Positions 11,801 through 25,952 are shown, numbered from the stretch's first letter. The stretch: 64,000 bases of DNA from Varroa destructor (GCF_002443255.2 NW_019211456.1:29571341-29635340); one strand, 5' to 3'. Numbers and translations: made by a program. Notes: a model not told the origin generated them from the letters alone.

Positions 11801-14800
11801 CGGTTGGCTTTCTTCACAAACAATTATTGCATATATTTTTATATAGCGCCCCGTGCCGTTTGTTAACTAAAGTCTATTACTGTTATAACTATTATGATGG
11901 TGCAAAATGAACGGTAGGTGACTGCGGTGTTTCGGCCACATCGATGTTGTACAGGGGTGCGTCCACCCCTGCGCAACTCCATGTGCGACGTAGAGAAGAT
12001 CACATTGAAACGCGCAGATTTTCACAACACCGCGGCAAGCAGTTACCAGAATCGGAGACGTATCCACCGCAAGATTTCATGCACGATTCCTATCAAAGGA
12101 ACTCTTGCTGCGACGCGCTTTGCTAACAAAAAATCGTTGTTAATACCCACATGATGAAAACAACAAAATTATCAACAATAAAATCATTCAGCAAAAAACA
12201 TTTTATCATAGATATTAACACAAAACGATACGGAAGCATTCAAGACGTCAATGAGCGTCTTTTCTACGCAAAAAAAAAATACGCTCAATTTTAATCCAAA
12301 TGCTCGAACTAACGATAATAACATGACGTATGTAGCTTATTTGAGCCAATATAGGAACATAGTAATACTTCAACCCTTATCTAGGCGAGCTTGACCATGC
12401 CCGGCTGAATGCCTACGTTCAGGCCATGCGCGAAACCGCACGCGGTAGCAGTAGCATTGCTTAAAAACATTTGATTAGATAAAAGATATCTGACAGAAGG
12501 GAAAAATGTATGTTCATTTTGATATGTTATTATTAAGCAGCTTCAAACGTTTAATGAAACACCTGCTTGAACACATGTGATTCGTACTAGTGTAACTGCT
12601 GCGTCTACTAACAAGCTGAGTCACGTCTTCGAATATAGATTTCTTGGAAAATGTTGCCCGATAATTTTGCCCCAGTGTTCGGCAGTTGCCACCGTGTGCG
12701 AATGGCATCGATGGTCGATGCATGGACATATGCTTAAGTATACGTTTAACGTGTGGGGCACGCCGGAGTCTTCAGTCTTAGCACAAGGCAGGTTAAGCGA
12801 TAAAAAATAAACTACTAGGAAAATACGTCGGTAAATTAAGATACACCTGTTGTGTCATCGTTATTGTCGTAATAGATTGTGCTATATTAAGTGTCTCTTT
12901 CATAAAGCTGTGGAAGGTAGCCCCAGCGAATTATCAGGGGAAGCTTACGCGATACGAAGAACTGTACAATAACATTTGAATTTTTGGCGTTAGAAAGCCT
13001 ATGTATTTTGTGTTTGTTTTTTTTTTTGGAATAAGAAACGATGTCAAGTATGACCAGAGATGACTTTTCACACGTAACAACTTATCGCTGAAGGGGTCAT
13101 AAATATGTAGCTGGTTCGAGGTGTACGATGCAACACGCATTGCTTTGGTGGGCATAGTTTGACACAATGTGTCCTATTTTATGACCTCTCGTTAATGTCC
13201 AATTATCTATAAGAACAAAGAATCCTTACCAACACACGTACACATGAAATATATAATATATGAGAGATTGCGCAATATGTTGAAGATGATTATTATTATT
13301 ATTATGATTTCGTCGGCAAGCAACTTGTTAACTTTCCCAAACGAAAGCAGTATCAATACGCACTGCAGTTGCTGGTCAGGATCCCCCGGTGACATTTGTT
13401 CATTTTATGCCGTTTCCGATGCACGCACACAGGCAAACTTTTGTCTTAATTTGCTTCTTCCTTCCGCTAACGGTTCGAATGGAAGCTAAGTAACGGCTTC
13501 CGATGGCGGCAGGTTTGCCTTACTTTAAGGATGCCTTATTTGTTTGACTCGCAAAACTGTGAAATATACTAATTACTGCGGCAGGATTATTCCTTTAAAA
13601 GGTTCCAGAGAAGGACTACGAGTTCCCGGAGGCGCTTATAGGCAATGGATTAGTTTTTGCAACGCCTTACGCAACGGTAACTTTGATCGGATGCGCCGGC
13701 ATGGTATGTTTTTCGTCTCATTCGAAATGGCAAGCGAAATCGAGTTATGAACATAATCAGTACGCAAGCGTGAACAGGTAATGAAGAAATTTTCCAGATT
13801 GGACAATAGGCTTATATACAAACCAATGTCAGATAGCCGGCATGTCACTATTAGCTTTCGCCATTTATTCGAGTGGAAATGTACAGTGAGACCTGTCTTC
13901 GTCACAGAACTTCGATGTCCTACGTCGCTAGCCGAGGCGGTTCATAATCAGTTACCTTTGCAACTATGATAGCTATCTGTACTGCGCCTGCCTCGCACTC
14001 TACATAATGGCATCGTAAAGGTACCCCATTGAGGGCGTTCGTTTACGTTTACGACAGAGGCGTAGATGATGTAAAGGCTGAAAGACGTTGTGAATGGAAA
14101 ATAGCCAAGTCGCTATCTAACGACACCGAAAGTTCAAATCAACGATATTAGTCTACAATGAAACCTAAAAGCAGACCCTAACAAGCCTACTCGAGCAGCC
14201 TAAATGAAAGTAGGTTACTTCTAACAGCATATGAGTGTGCGATCTATCTAGCAACCTGGTAGGTTCACTAAATAACTTTGAATTCACTTACTGTTCACTC
14301 GTACGGCTATGAACAGAAAAAACTACTATATTTTTGGGCTGACGATCGGTTTGATGTAGTTATGGTTGTATTATGGGTTACCCACTTTCGCGTTCGATCA
14401 ACAACATAAGGTATGCACTATTTCTCGCATATAGACTAATTTAGGCGATTTTTTTCATTTTTATTTTTCAATATATATTTTTTTAGATTTATTTTGCTTG
14501 TTCGTATTTAGAATATCTAATGAAAATGTCCCCTGAAGGTTCTCACAGTTGGTGTAACTTCTGTTTATTATACCAAAATGACTGGCCCTACTGATTAGGT
14601 AAAAACGTAACTGATACATTTCTACATACTGGCTACATCCATGTGCACTATGTTATGTAATACTATTTCAAATAATTATTATTAGATATAACGTCTACTT
14701 ATAAGGTCTTACGATATAAGGTCACTGATAAATAGCTAAGTCATAGCCTACATAAGTTAGTTTTGTTATTACTATGCTACGGTTGAGCTCTTAAATGTCT
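8850..14800. other. About 6 kb with no supportable gene
   Basis: Scanning both strands shows only short random-looking frames. Notable details are a 14-bp-spaced direct repeat of CGGAATGGATC at 10440-10464, a tight hairpin at 11952-11971, A-runs near 12270, a T-run near 13018 and AT-rich DNA from 14400 onward. No polypyrimidine-AG plus coding-like frame stands out. Confidence 0.55.
11952..11971. repeat. Perfect 8-bp hairpin with 4-base loop
   Basis: CAGGGGTG and CACCCCTG flank the loop CGTC. The stem is GC-rich, so the folded form would be stable in RNA or single-stranded DNA. No T-run follows that would make it look like a terminator, and its role is unknown. Confidence 0.7.
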
Positions 14801-14808
14801 CAAAGCAA

Positions 14809-14838
14809 AGTTATCTGATATTCTCATATCAGGTAACT
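14809..14838. repeat. 13-bp inverted repeat with 4-base loop
   Basis: Arms at 14809-14821 and 14826-14838 pair throughout, with one G-T type pair, around the loop TCTC; the core is CTGATAT/ATATCAG. It lies directly before an ATG at 14839 that opens a 77-codon frame of ordinary composition, but nothing ties the two together. Confidence 0.75.
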
Positions 14839-15381
14839 ATGGCTTTGAATGTCTATATTGTTGAACAGTTTCGAGATGTTTTGTCAGAAACTCTTGGTTT
14901 CGACAAAAATCTACTTCATTGCTGTGTAAGGACCAAAGGCCTCGATAAAAACGACTCATTCAAAACTCGCACTCTTAGAAAATTCTCATATAATCGTCAT
15001 ATCGCCGATGATTGCAGTCAAACAAAATTAAATGTTTGTCTGGCGAAACTTGTTTCCGCTCTGCGGATATAATATATTTCCAAATATCCTCCCATAGACG
15101 CAGACAGGCATCCAATCAGAAAAAGTCGGTTCAGAGTAACCCCGTGGATCGGGTGGACTCAATGTTCCAACCAGTGATTTCTGCGAAACTTATGTGCTGA
15201 AGCTGCAGCGAAAGGATAAAGGAAAAGTAGCGTTTTCGAGCAGAAATGTGTGATAGAAGCCGCAGCGTAGATTGAGATTATTGTGAGGGGAAAAGGGGAG
15301 CTCGCCGTTGGGAGTTTTTCATGGCCACAGACAAACCTCCAGCCAATAGCAATAGTCGCTTCCATTTACGCTCGCCGCATT

Positions 15382-15621
15382 TCAGGCCCAGTACGGCAGG
15401 ACCTTCCACAAGTCACCGCAGCATTTCTGAAAAGCGGTCACAGCGCACACAAAGACCAAGATCGAGAAAAAATAGAAGTTGACCGAGCTCGAACGCAGAA
15501 GAAAGACAAGACTAACGGTTGAATGTTCGCTTGCCGATGAAATGTAACGAGTCAACGAGGAAAAGAGGACGCCAACGGCACCGACTATGATGAGAGCAGA
15601 GACGATGAGACAAGCCGACAT
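15382..15621 (-). CDS. Possible small two-helix membrane protein, 79 residues
   Basis: A complete minus-strand frame runs from a true ATG at 15621 to a stop at 15382. The first 25 residues begin MSACLIVSALIIVGAVGVLF, which would serve as a signal anchor or first membrane helix. A second hydrophobic stretch lies at about residues 49-65, followed by a short cysteine-containing tail. The start has no purine at -3, and frames of this length arise by chance dozens of times in 64 kb, so only the regular hydrophobic layout speaks for it. An overlapping plus-strand frame (15283-15522) has no ATG. Family unknown. Confidence 0.13.
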   Translation of the reverse strand: MSACLIVSALIIVGAVGVLFSSLTRYISSASEHSTVSLVFLLRSSSVNFYFFSILVFVCAVTAFQKCCGDLWKVLPYWA

Positions 15622-17119
15622 CGAATTCGTTCCTTGCTTCCCCCTTCACATCCAATTGAACACAAACGGTCAGAGGGTAAGCAATCTTTCGTGTTCTTGC
15701 ACTGCCGCTGCCAAGTAAGAAGTCAAACCTTAACGTTCGGCAAAAGCCTAGCCGGACGTAAATTTCAGCTCTAATGTGTAAGTCGGAAGAAGCATAACGA
15801 CATGTGTCCCATGATCAGAAGATAAAATGAAGATTGAGAAAAACAAGATGAAGCAGCAAAGACCGATTCCAGGTCAGCTCTGCGTGTAAACAACGCTTAT
15901 TGCTCCAATCGCTTCTCCCTTTTGAGACCGCAGTAGCGTGCTGCTCTTGTGAGCGGGATAGGCGCATACGACCAGAAACCTATTTGTTCGATTTAAGACT
16001 TGCAGGAAGAATTCTAAGGTCATCGACGTCGAGTGATGAAAAGGCGGGAAGGAGGAGAGTGGCTAAAGGAGACACCACCTCTCGTCTTCCTTAGACTACT
16101 CACGCTAATTATTACGTGCGTTATTACGTTGCGTGTTCCCATACTATACAATCATACTGATTGTGCCCAGTTCATATGCAGATTGAACTGAACCAATGAC
16201 CGAGAAACAGCGGCGCAGCATTTATACTAGCTAGGTGTATACGTCCATTCTGTAGATCGTATCGATTCGCGCTGCGCATAAATAGGGAAAAATCGGCTGC
16301 ACAAGGGAGTCTGAGTCGAGAAGAAGACATTAACCCATTCTCGGTTGGCAATTTTCGTGTAGTTACGCCGTTTAGCCAGTCAAGTACAATTTCCGCTATA
16401 AAATATTTTCTCCAGTTATGGTAGCTTCGATCTTCACTACGTTGCGTACTCTCTCGTAAAAGAACGCACCGCACGTCGGCATGATATCGGCTGATCGAGA
16501 TTAGAGTGAAGCACTCGGGTACAGGGCTGCAGCTGCCTCCGCGATGATGACACGCGTAAGTGCTTCCGTGTCGCTTTCTTCGGACGCAGCCAGAACTGGG
16601 AGGACAAATGCACTTGGCTTGTTTCATTTTGTTCCCGAGCTACAACATAAGCATCTGCTAAGACTATTAAGGAATCAATAAGAGAAATAAACGAACGAAG
16701 CCGTACAAGATAGGTGTAGAAGAAGAACTCGTTGAAGTTGCACAGAAAGACATATAGGAAAATATGGTCATGTGACATGTCAGTTTAATTACGTCAGGTT
16801 CACTCGCTGATTATAGCACCGGCATGTTGAATACAGATGTTCTGGTAAAGGTGAGATATAACGAAGGCGGGTACGAGGTGCGATGACCATGTAACAACGA
16901 TAAGAACATGGCAATTCAACGTCATATAATGTCATAATGTGACGTTCTGTTAAATGGTTCCGACTTGCCTACGATCAAATAAGCTTCAGTAATATACGAT
17001 GGGATTAGATAAACGAGATAGAATGCGTACTGACAAAAAAAGGGTTGCCATCAAGAATGAAAGGAGTCCTTACTTTTGCTACACTTATTTGTATTTGAGC
17101 GCTTGAAATGCATTGAAGC

Positions 17120-17127
17120 TGACGTCA
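17120..17127. promoter_or_regulatory. Perfect CRE/ATF palindrome TGACGTCA
   Basis: The 8-bp site is the classic binding sequence of CREB/ATF basic-leucine-zipper factors. No start site or TATA element is obvious beside it, so function is uncertain; about one such octamer is expected by chance in a window of this size. Confidence 0.3.
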
Positions 17128-20100
17128 ATCGCTTGTCCTTATTACGTAGATACCGTCGTGATTTAGCATGTGTGAACAAGTGCAAAGTGGTTTGGGTGGA
17201 AAGGCAAACCGGCGGAAGGTAACAGTATTTTTTATTCTTTGCTATTGAAAATAACTTCTGCTGTCTCGAGCGTTCAGACGAAACGCTCTTCGAACCTTTT
17301 TGGTCCTTTTGTAATCTCATCAACCTTTACCGCGGATGTTTGAGTCGTGGTAACGCTCTTCGATATTTTTTGCTGCTTTTTTTTTTAATGAAAAAATAGC
17401 ACACGTCTTTGCATCTAAAGTGATCTGACAGAATAAACGTGCCCACTGGTGACACCTATAGCTATTTACCTATAATAGTTCGAATTGTCGCCAGTCTCGC
17501 TTGCTGGTGATTGGTGAAACTGATCTGGGCCGCACCGTGGACCCATACTCGTCAGCTTATGCTCAGCTGGATCCAATGTGGGTCACATATGTCGCTATAC
17601 AACAATGCTGATCTATAGAAGCATCTTCGTATGTATATAAAAAAGTTATGCAAATTAAATTGGAGCATTCAGCTAGAGAAATCAGTACAAACCTCTCAAC
17701 GAGCTACAAACCTACAACGATATATATGTGCTCTGAAGTCACAAACGACCTAGGTGCGATCCACATAGTGCATTTCGTGTATAGGCAAAGTGGATAATAT
17801 CGACAGATAGCTTGCAGTTCTGACGGAATCCTGTTCTTCGAAGGCCAATGAGGCAAAGAAGTTCTTAAAAATGACGCAAATAAGCGAGATGTGCTAGACA
17901 CGTTTTTACGCTTTTGTCACAACGATCTCTCCGTCACCTCTGCGATTATTACAGTGCCGTAGATTTAACGGAAGCCAAATGTGATTTCTCACTAAGATTA
18001 CCTGTATTGGCTGCATCGCAGTTTAACAGAGAACTGTTATGATTATTTGTTGGTCGAATTTATCTAAATCATTGCTATAATTATAATAATTGGGAAAAGC
18101 CGAGAATACATCGTGAAGTGTTTCGTCATGTGCCGAGCTCTCAAGAAGATTCCGAGAAAAAACCCGCGTGCCACTTTCAACTTACGTCTGTGATTAGTTA
18201 TGAATGTTACCTGTATTACCACATGGCCTTAACGAACAACTGCTTCCATTGTTGTACTCTAGTCCGAACAACAATATACATGCAGACCAGATATTAAGTT
18301 CTCAGATCTATACCGTGAAGCCTGGAATTTCAGCTGTAAACTATTTCAACTATAATAATTTCAATCAGACCTAATAATGACGGTTGTATCGGTTGGGGGG
18401 ACTTTACTTCATTCCATTAAAAATAGATCTCTTTCTCATTGAAAAAAAAAAACATTTACTGAACAATAACGATGACTAGATGCATGTACGATACGATAGT
18501 AAGTTATCAAATGTTTGTTCTGCATGCACGAAACGAATTGATAGTTGACAATGGTGGCTGGCAGAACCCCAGGTAACTAGGCAGTAGCATAAACATACCG
18601 AAGCTCAGGTCACTGAAAACTAAGCTTAGGTAATCGCTATTAGGTTCGCGTACGTCGCGTTTTTTTTTCTTCTAATGTAAAGGTCTAACCGCTCTCAATC
18701 TGTGATTAAGATCAACAAGGACCCTTTGAGTGATTCCCTAATTCATCTAGATGTGTGCTGCATGCAAACAAAGGGTGCATAGGTAAAACTATTGTTAGTG
18801 GCCACCAGCGTAGTCGTATTTAGCTTATTTGTCGTGCACTCGCTTGATAATCACGTGCCAAATGTATCATTATCGTGTTGCATTTACTGGATCCGCCTGT
18901 CAACCATTAGTTTCATCGTTGCCAAGTTGCCCACGTTTTGGGAGGACCACCAACTAATAAACTATCACATAGACCATAACGGCATAAAGAGTTGTTCCGA
19001 GAAGGCGAATCCAATGATTTTTTGCCACACCCGCCCGTTTTAGTTGGTCGAGCCAATGGTCAATCAATCAGTCACGGTACGAGTATCAGCATTAGCGGTG
19101 ATGACAATCACGTGGAACCATCCCTAGGCTCCTGTAAAATCTCGTCTATTGATCATGGTTGCCTATTGCTGTGAAAGAAATGCATTATGTGACGCACACA
19201 CGACACGTATATTAGATAGTTGACAGTTCTAACCGTTTATTAAGCTTGCCGTGAGAAAATAGATGCTTGAATACGTAGAATATTGTAGCTTGAATAGGGA
19301 TCTCAATCCATGTGTTCGATCTATAGGGAGCAACATGAGACAGGGTGAATATCTATTACGTAAATGTGGGAGACGAGTGCACACGCCAACGTAAAATGAT
19401 CGTGAACTCTTCCAAATGATTCGAATTAGCTTAATCTAGCTCCAGCTAGGGCACGAGGCCTACCCCGTGGCGCCCGAAAAACGAGTTGTGTACAGATGAA
19501 TTTAAGTCACACCTTGTACATATAAGCAACCGTGCTGTTTGCTGGCGTTTTATCCCTAGTCACGGCTATGTGCATTCAACTAATGAAGAAATTTTGCCGA
19601 GCTACCGGTACTTCGATAAATAGCGATATATAAGACAAGCGGCACAGGATAAGCAACTGTGTCGAGGAAGATCAAACTATCCTTACCTGACGCTGTGCTA
19701 AGCCGCGACTCGCTGAAGAATTGACTTTTTTGGCTAATATTGTAGTAGTGACACAACAGGGACGTATAGGATAGCCTCGTTCTTCCTCTAAAGCTTCTCA
19801 CACCCCGAACAGCATGTATTGTTGCATGCTATTGCTGTTAGCCATTCGAGAATAACATAGTACCAGGTTCCCTGTCGTTTGCTTCCTGATCTTACTAGGA
19901 CAGAAGAGTTTTTCAAATCCTAACAGAGCTTGCGCAAGGTTGTTGTCCTCCTCTATGGCTGGCTAAGGCTGAATGTACCTAAGGCACGATGAATTTAACC
20001 AGAGTTAAACAGCGCGCAACATGTATAAAGGCATTTTAGTCTAATATTTATTAGGTCTTTTATATATCGTGATCTGTTTCCATTTGGCTACTACTATCTT

Positions 20101-20842
20101 GACGACATATCGCGATTCGTAGAGGTCGTCAATTTCCCCATACTCGCGAAACTAAATGCGGCAGTGCTTACTCTCTACGTACGACGATCGGGTATGTCGG
20201 GGGCGTGGCGTAGATTGTACTGCATCGATGGGTAGAGAGTACGTGCCGTTGATAATACGCGATTAGATTAAAGTGTTAAAATCCCCCGGCAGATCCCCAG
20301 CCGGCGACTCGATACATGACAACCTAACCTACGTGCTAGTGCTGAACATGACACTATATTCGCATCGTTGTTACCGCTACTAGTAGAGTTAATTGAAGAC
20401 GAAACTCAGTCAATTAGAACGTTGTCGTCCTCGGCCTGGCTGAACCTATTGCAGCCGCAGGGATCGCCCCTTCGACGAGATAAGGACAACACATAGTAAT
20501 ACAATGATAAAATGAATATCAGTCGCGCATTCAACGAAGCAGATTATTGTTTCAGAAGTTAGCAGCCATTTGGACGTGTGCGTCGCCATCGCATAAGACC
20601 GGGGAGGCTTGTCCCACGACGACGATGTTATTAACAAACTTTGCTTATTAGCTTACATAACTAGAAACAAGATTGAGTCCTTGACGTAGGTCAGAGCAGG
20701 ATCGCGTCAACATCGACGGCAACACTAAGGTAACTCGATCACACTTTTTGTTCAGATCGCGCCCCCGCGTATGCGTATTACATATTCAGCCGGCGTAATC
20801 ATGCATGTCTAGTACATGAAACTTACAATTGCGGTACCCAGA

Positions 20843-20872
20843 GATATATATATATATATGTATATACATATA
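20843..20872. repeat. (TA)n microsatellite
   Basis: Alternating TA/GTATATAC sequence of about 30 bp, imperfect at its right end. Confidence 0.9.
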
Positions 20873-20879
20873 AAGCGGG

Positions 20880-23800
20880 CATACGCGACTCGAATATAAA
20901 CACTTTGGCGTGTTAGGTGGTGAGATTTTCTTGCAATCGGTTTATAACATATCATAGCCACGCCGACTCTATTTAATTAGCGGTGACGGTATGTGTTTGC
21001 CGTTAGGCTACCTGTTTTGATCATGGCTCGTAAACCATTTTCATTTGCAAGTAATTACATTTGCGTGTTTCGAACCAGAAAATCATAACTGTATGCTATC
21101 GGAAATAAGAGTAAAAAAAAAGGAAAATTTTAAAGATGTGTTCGATGATAAATAATAATTATCGAATCGTACGTAGTGGCGCACAGCCCTGTACATCGCG
21201 TGCAAAAACAAACAATATATTCTGATTCAATTTCTTAAACGAAAATCTTACTAGTTACAAACGCACGCGTCGAGACTTCCCCACGCGTAGGAACCCCCCA
21301 TGATTTTACGTCATTGTTGGATCGAGATTTGTCGATGTAACGTGGCTTCCGTTAAGGACACAGCAAAGACTGATCCACGGTAGTATCAATAAGGTAGTAT
21401 AAAGGCAAGAAGAGGTTTAGAAATAATCAAATGCTCTAAGCATCGACTGTCCAACGCAGCGCGCCTGCCAAACCAATGCATATAGGGAGCGTCGTACCTA
21501 AAACCTTTAAGACTGTGCCTCAAAAAACGTACTTCAATGGTATTTTATACGTGTCACCTGTAACGGACATATTTATTCAATATAATATGATCATCATTCA
21601 CCGCGACTACAACTATAATTCATGATCTAAGTCTTGCCTTCCTTCAAATATCATTCGCTTAACCTCAAGCTAATTTTTAGTAGAAAGCGTATGTCAAGCA
21701 GTATTGTTAGAAACAGATTTGCCAAAGTGTCGTTTAAATACACAAGGCACAAATAGAATGAAATAAAATAAATAAATAAGTCCTATTGCCAAAAAATCGA
21801 AGGATGCACTGAGGCTCGAAAACTAATTGCTGAAGCCTATAGAAATTGTACAGTTTTTTTCTCAGTCAGAGATCCAGGTTAACCAGAATAAAGGAATTTG
21901 TGATTTGAAGCCTATTTAGAATCTTCAGATTCGCCTCGAGTCTTCCTAGAACATTTTAGAAATCTGGAAATAATTTCTATTGCTTTCTTCTGATTGATTA
22001 GTCTTTGGATATAATCAGTAATCGTCAATACTTTGTTGACCATATACTGCCGCTAGTGTTTGTTTATTCCACTCAGTTGCTAAGTTCTATCTTGCCGAAA
22101 TCCAAAACCCGAAACTAACAGCATTTATGCACACATCACTCCTCATAAATCGGATATACAACAGTCTTCGTTCATCTCCTTTCTGTTTATTATGAAATTG
22201 TCAGCACATGAAGCTAAAGCTAGCCAAAGGACTTGGGGGCTTAGGTTCTCCGATCCAACCACCAATCAATGGTGTTAATGCACCATTGTCTCTGCAGTAC
22301 TGACGGAGTGACCTTTTCCGTCACGTACATGGCAAACGAACAACACGACCTGCGCGATCATCTACCTATCCGCTCAGCTCAAGTGAGTCCTCGATCAGCT
22401 TTGTGTGACAAATTGAGAAGTCTTACTTCGTGCGCACATATGTACGTATTTTCACGTTATTCGACATCTATGGGGGAACGCTCACTGGCTTATAGCGCTC
22501 ATTGGATATTGGCTTCTGTGTTTCTTCCAGAACAGGCTGCTTATAGTTACTGTGAAATTCTGGCGCGATATTCCGCTCGCACAGGTCAAGGTCTTTAAGA
22601 GACATCTTTTTTGTACTGGCGTTTCCATTTTGCAAAGCACACCAACTGCATCGTAGATACCCTTATCGTTAGTACAAACACGTTGCGTACTGTAAGCGTT
22701 ATGTAAGACTTAAACTTGAATAACAGTACGAACGCTATGGAAAGTATAGAGGCATTCACACAATTTCCCAATGATGTCGCTTGGATCGTGAATCAAAAAA
22801 GCGTTCAATGGCGAACGTTTCACTTAGCTTTCTCTCTTTCACAGTGTGCTATCGCCTACTTCGGCGTTCTTAGGCCCGGATTCAGGCATGAATCAATCGA
22901 TTATGCAATTATTATCGAGTCTGACATTGGATTCTGGGTCGAAAAAAAGATCCCATTTCATTCAGTCGTGTTCTTTCATCGAACCCAATTATAATCGGGC
23001 CGGTAGCAACGGTCGTCCGCCGCTCGCCCGAAACTTCATCGATTTGAGCTTGGATTATGCTTGACTTCAGCCAACAGGTAGAACCACACTTGCGTGCGTG
23101 CCCGTATAATGAGTTTCGCTTGCTTCTTTTTTGCCCTATAACGTAGGGTCTTCGAGTCCTAGAACTAACGTGGCCAGAAATGCTCGAATCGTGATGGACT
23201 GAAGCGCGTTTACTTCACCTGTAACCGTTCCGTCGCCAACGCCGCATTTAGGAGAACCAGTTCACCCATATCTTATCTAATTGTGAATTCAACCTATTTA
23301 GTCTTTATCACTCGAATATTGTAAGCAGCATACGGTGCTTTATATTGTATTAATTGTTGTTGTTGTTATATATTTCTGTTCTCTATTCTCTGCTTCTGAC
23401 CGTTTCGGCAGCCCTCCACGAGAACCGCTTATAACGCTGTGCTGTGCAGGTCATGTCCTTTCCGTGGATTTCCAATTTAATCTTCCTATCTGTTTGGTTA
23501 GCTGATTTTCAAGCGAACCAGCAGTTTCGGCAGTTATATATTGCTGGCGCCCCCTGGCCTAAGCTGTACATGCTGATTGTTCTTTTACGTGTGATATCGT
23601 CACGGCGTAATTACACTCCAACATATTGCCTGTTCGAGTGAAAGGTGTGCAGTATAATTTCGTATTATGGAATAACAAGAGAAATTGTTTAGATAAGAAA
23701 TAGACGTGGTGGTTTCCATAGCCGTAAACAATTGACCGGTTCGCATCTACGAGACGTATTGACGAATCTTAATTGTAAATAAGTGGAAAATTTCCATCGC

Positions 23801-24780
23801 TATTAATCTTGTGATCTTTATGTTGACAGCAACAGCCGAGCCTAAGTGATGCTTTGTTGCTCGTCGTGTCCTGGGATGGTCCGTCGACAGCTTAGACAGA
23901 CATAGTAGTAATCAAATCTGTTTCTCGGATCGACAGCTAAGAAGATAAAGGGTCGACTTCGTTCCAACGGGAGACACAAATCCCAAATAGTCGTCGACCA
24001 TTTTCAATTACGTCGAAGCTAATGCACTTATCATCGTCTTCGATGCTCTAACTTCGATCCTCCTGGGCCCTTTCATTCATTCGATTCTTACATAAGTAAC
24101 ATATTGAAGTTTTTAATAGCCATTTGATTTTATGTCCGTACATACGATGAAGGTACTCGCAGGGACAGTTCGACTGAACAATTCATCGTAACAGTCCATA
24201 AACGCATCGTTTGTGGTGGTGTGGAGCTGCTGAGATGGGCCTTCACCTTTCAAACGACTTCAGCTTATTTGTGAAGTCAACAATAGCCGGCGCACGTAAA
24301 CACTGTTCATATCTCGGTAGTACTTAGCTGGCAATGCTGTTTTTTTCGGATGGTCTATTTTGCACGCTTCTTCTAACACCTGATTAAGATGACTAATACT
24401 TTTCATGCCCATCCAACCACCGTGATGTTATCGGGATCAGGCGTCAGTAACAGCAACAAATGTGCATTTAGTGTAACCGCCTATAAAACACCGAACGTGG
24501 CCCATGCATACCGTTCCCTACATACACCCTAGCTTTTAGACCCGTCTCAAGTAGACCTAGTCCTGTAACTTAATTCGTCGATGCCGTGAGCCTATTCCTA
24601 CCTGCACTCACACAACTACACCTGTAGACAGCCAGACGCGCATGAAACGCCACCGTGTACATGACAGAGACCTGTCGCGCCGATTTACAGATAAGCGACC
24701 GATAGCCACAGCCGCAAACGGCGTTCTTTGCTTGTTCCTGTTCTTGTGTCTCGTAGCTTTCGCTTGCATGGATGCCATCG
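20880..24780. other. About 4 kb with no supportable gene
   Basis: Includes an AAAT-type stretch at about 21758-21778, an acceptor-like pyrimidine tract ending at about 21861 with no useful exon after it, and (TTG)n at 23354-23367. An ATG frame of 109 codons at 22269-22598 has unremarkable composition. A 12-base near-repeat beginning CGACAGCT recurs near 23883 and 23930. Confidence 0.5.
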
Positions 24781-24885
24781 ACTCTTTCGTTCTTTATGCG
24801 CTTCGACTATAATTGGATCAGATAGTGGTGTGGCCGTTGTTATTGTTGCTGATGCGGCCAGCCGTCATCGTTTCAGCAAAAGCTG

Positions 24886-25233
24886 TTGGTGTCCATCGTA
24901 AATTCGGCGGCTCTTCCCTCGTTTACGTCCTTCATCGCCGTGCTCCTCTTGCTTGTTTATCTACGTTCTTCTTCTCGCAATCGTCCTTGCTCTTCCCGCC
25001 CCTCCGTCGTTGTTACAAGTCGCTTACCATCGCTGGCGCCGTTACGTTTACCAGCTCGGTTCAATCCAGCTCGAGTGCTTTTCACACAGGCGTATGGGCA
25101 CAAGTCGAACGAAAGGAAGCCAGTGTTGAAGAAAATGCTGCAGCGGGACAGAAATCATCGGCTGGCCATTATTTTAGATGGCGCACAGCCGAACGACAAC
25201 GACACCGACAGCACAGTAATGGGCTTCAAGTAA
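24886..25233 (+). CDS. Candidate exon with a membrane-anchor-like segment
   Basis: An acceptor-like sequence ending GTTTCAG lies near 24871-24877. The frame after it encodes a hydrophobic stretch (residues about 12-27, FTSFIAVLLLLVYLR), then an arginine/serine/proline-rich part and a mixed tail containing HRLAIILDGAQPNDNDTD. It ends at a stop that overlaps a possible donor, GTAAAT at 25230. There is no ATG at the start, so a 5' exon would be required. A second plus frame (24813-25289) overlaps it, and minus frames at 25155-25419 also read through, so the coding frame is not settled. Family not recognised. Confidence 0.15.
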   Translation: MVSIVNSAALPSFTSFIAVLLLLVYLRSSSRNRPCSSRPSVVVTSRLPSLAPLRLPARFNPARVLFTQAYGHKSNERKPVLKKMLQRDRNHRLAIILDGAQPNDNDTDSTVMGFK

Positions 25234-25952
25234 ATCAGATGCGCTGGTGCATACCGCCAGAAGCAGCAGCTGCGACGCAGAACTGTTAGCAGTCGCCGTG
25301 CGACGGTAGCGGCAGCGACCCTGTCCGCGAATGGGAACCAAAGCAAAGACTGAATAGACGAGACTGGTCGGCGGCGGTGACAGCAACATCAATACTGCCG
25401 ACATTGCTAACTGCAACAAAAATAAAAACCAACCTGTAGGCCGTCATATTAGCAGCCGTAATCGTAGCAGCAACGGCAACTAGAGCTGGAGCTATATAAC
25501 CGATCGGCAACGAAACAAACGCATCAATTGAGTTAGTAATGGCCAAAATTGACAAACAGCAGAAGCAGCGATATCATTATTATTACAACCATTATCAATT
25601 GCACCCACCGCTACCGGGCCGGCGCGACCCGATCAAGCTGAGCCGATCTCACTCGATTGGGCCAACAAATTCTAACCGCTTCACAAAAGCCTGTACCAGC
25701 CAGGGGTGTCATTGTAATCAACATCGTCGACAGTAGAAGCAGCACACGATACATGCTATCGCCCTTTCTAATCTCATGGCTTTCATCGTCTCATCATCGA
25801 CTTTGGTGTCATTTTCGACAACGCCACTAATGCTGATGGCAACGGCTGCAGCCAGAGAGACCAACTACGACGAACGGACCAGCGATCGATCGATTACCCG
25901 CGCCAGGACGACGCACGCAGCTTCGGCGCGTCATGTCCACTGAGGGCTCTTT

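Larger units (their letters stand above)
14850..20842. other. About 6 kb with only weak coding hints
   Basis: Apart from the small frame at 15382-15621 and the CRE at 17120, I see no supported gene. Minus frames at 16172-16627 (151 codons, ATG) and 16437-16778 (113 codons, ATG) overlap in different frames; their lengths are near what chance gives in 64 kb. Seven-base inverted CRE halves (AACGTCA and TGACGTT) lie at 16918-16924 and 16940-16946. Confidence 0.5.

Noticed and set aside
16172..16778. 151- and 113-codon minus ATG frames
   Set aside because: They overlap in different frames, lengths are near chance expectation, and neither has a recognisable domain or good splice sites.
18918..18989. 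Plus-frame KLPTFWEDHQL segment resembling the N-terminal part of arthropod retroelement Gag proteins
   Set aside because: The likeness is limited to about six residues (KLPxFW...D), the frame breaks soon after, and no reverse transcriptase, protease or long terminal repeat is visible nearby.
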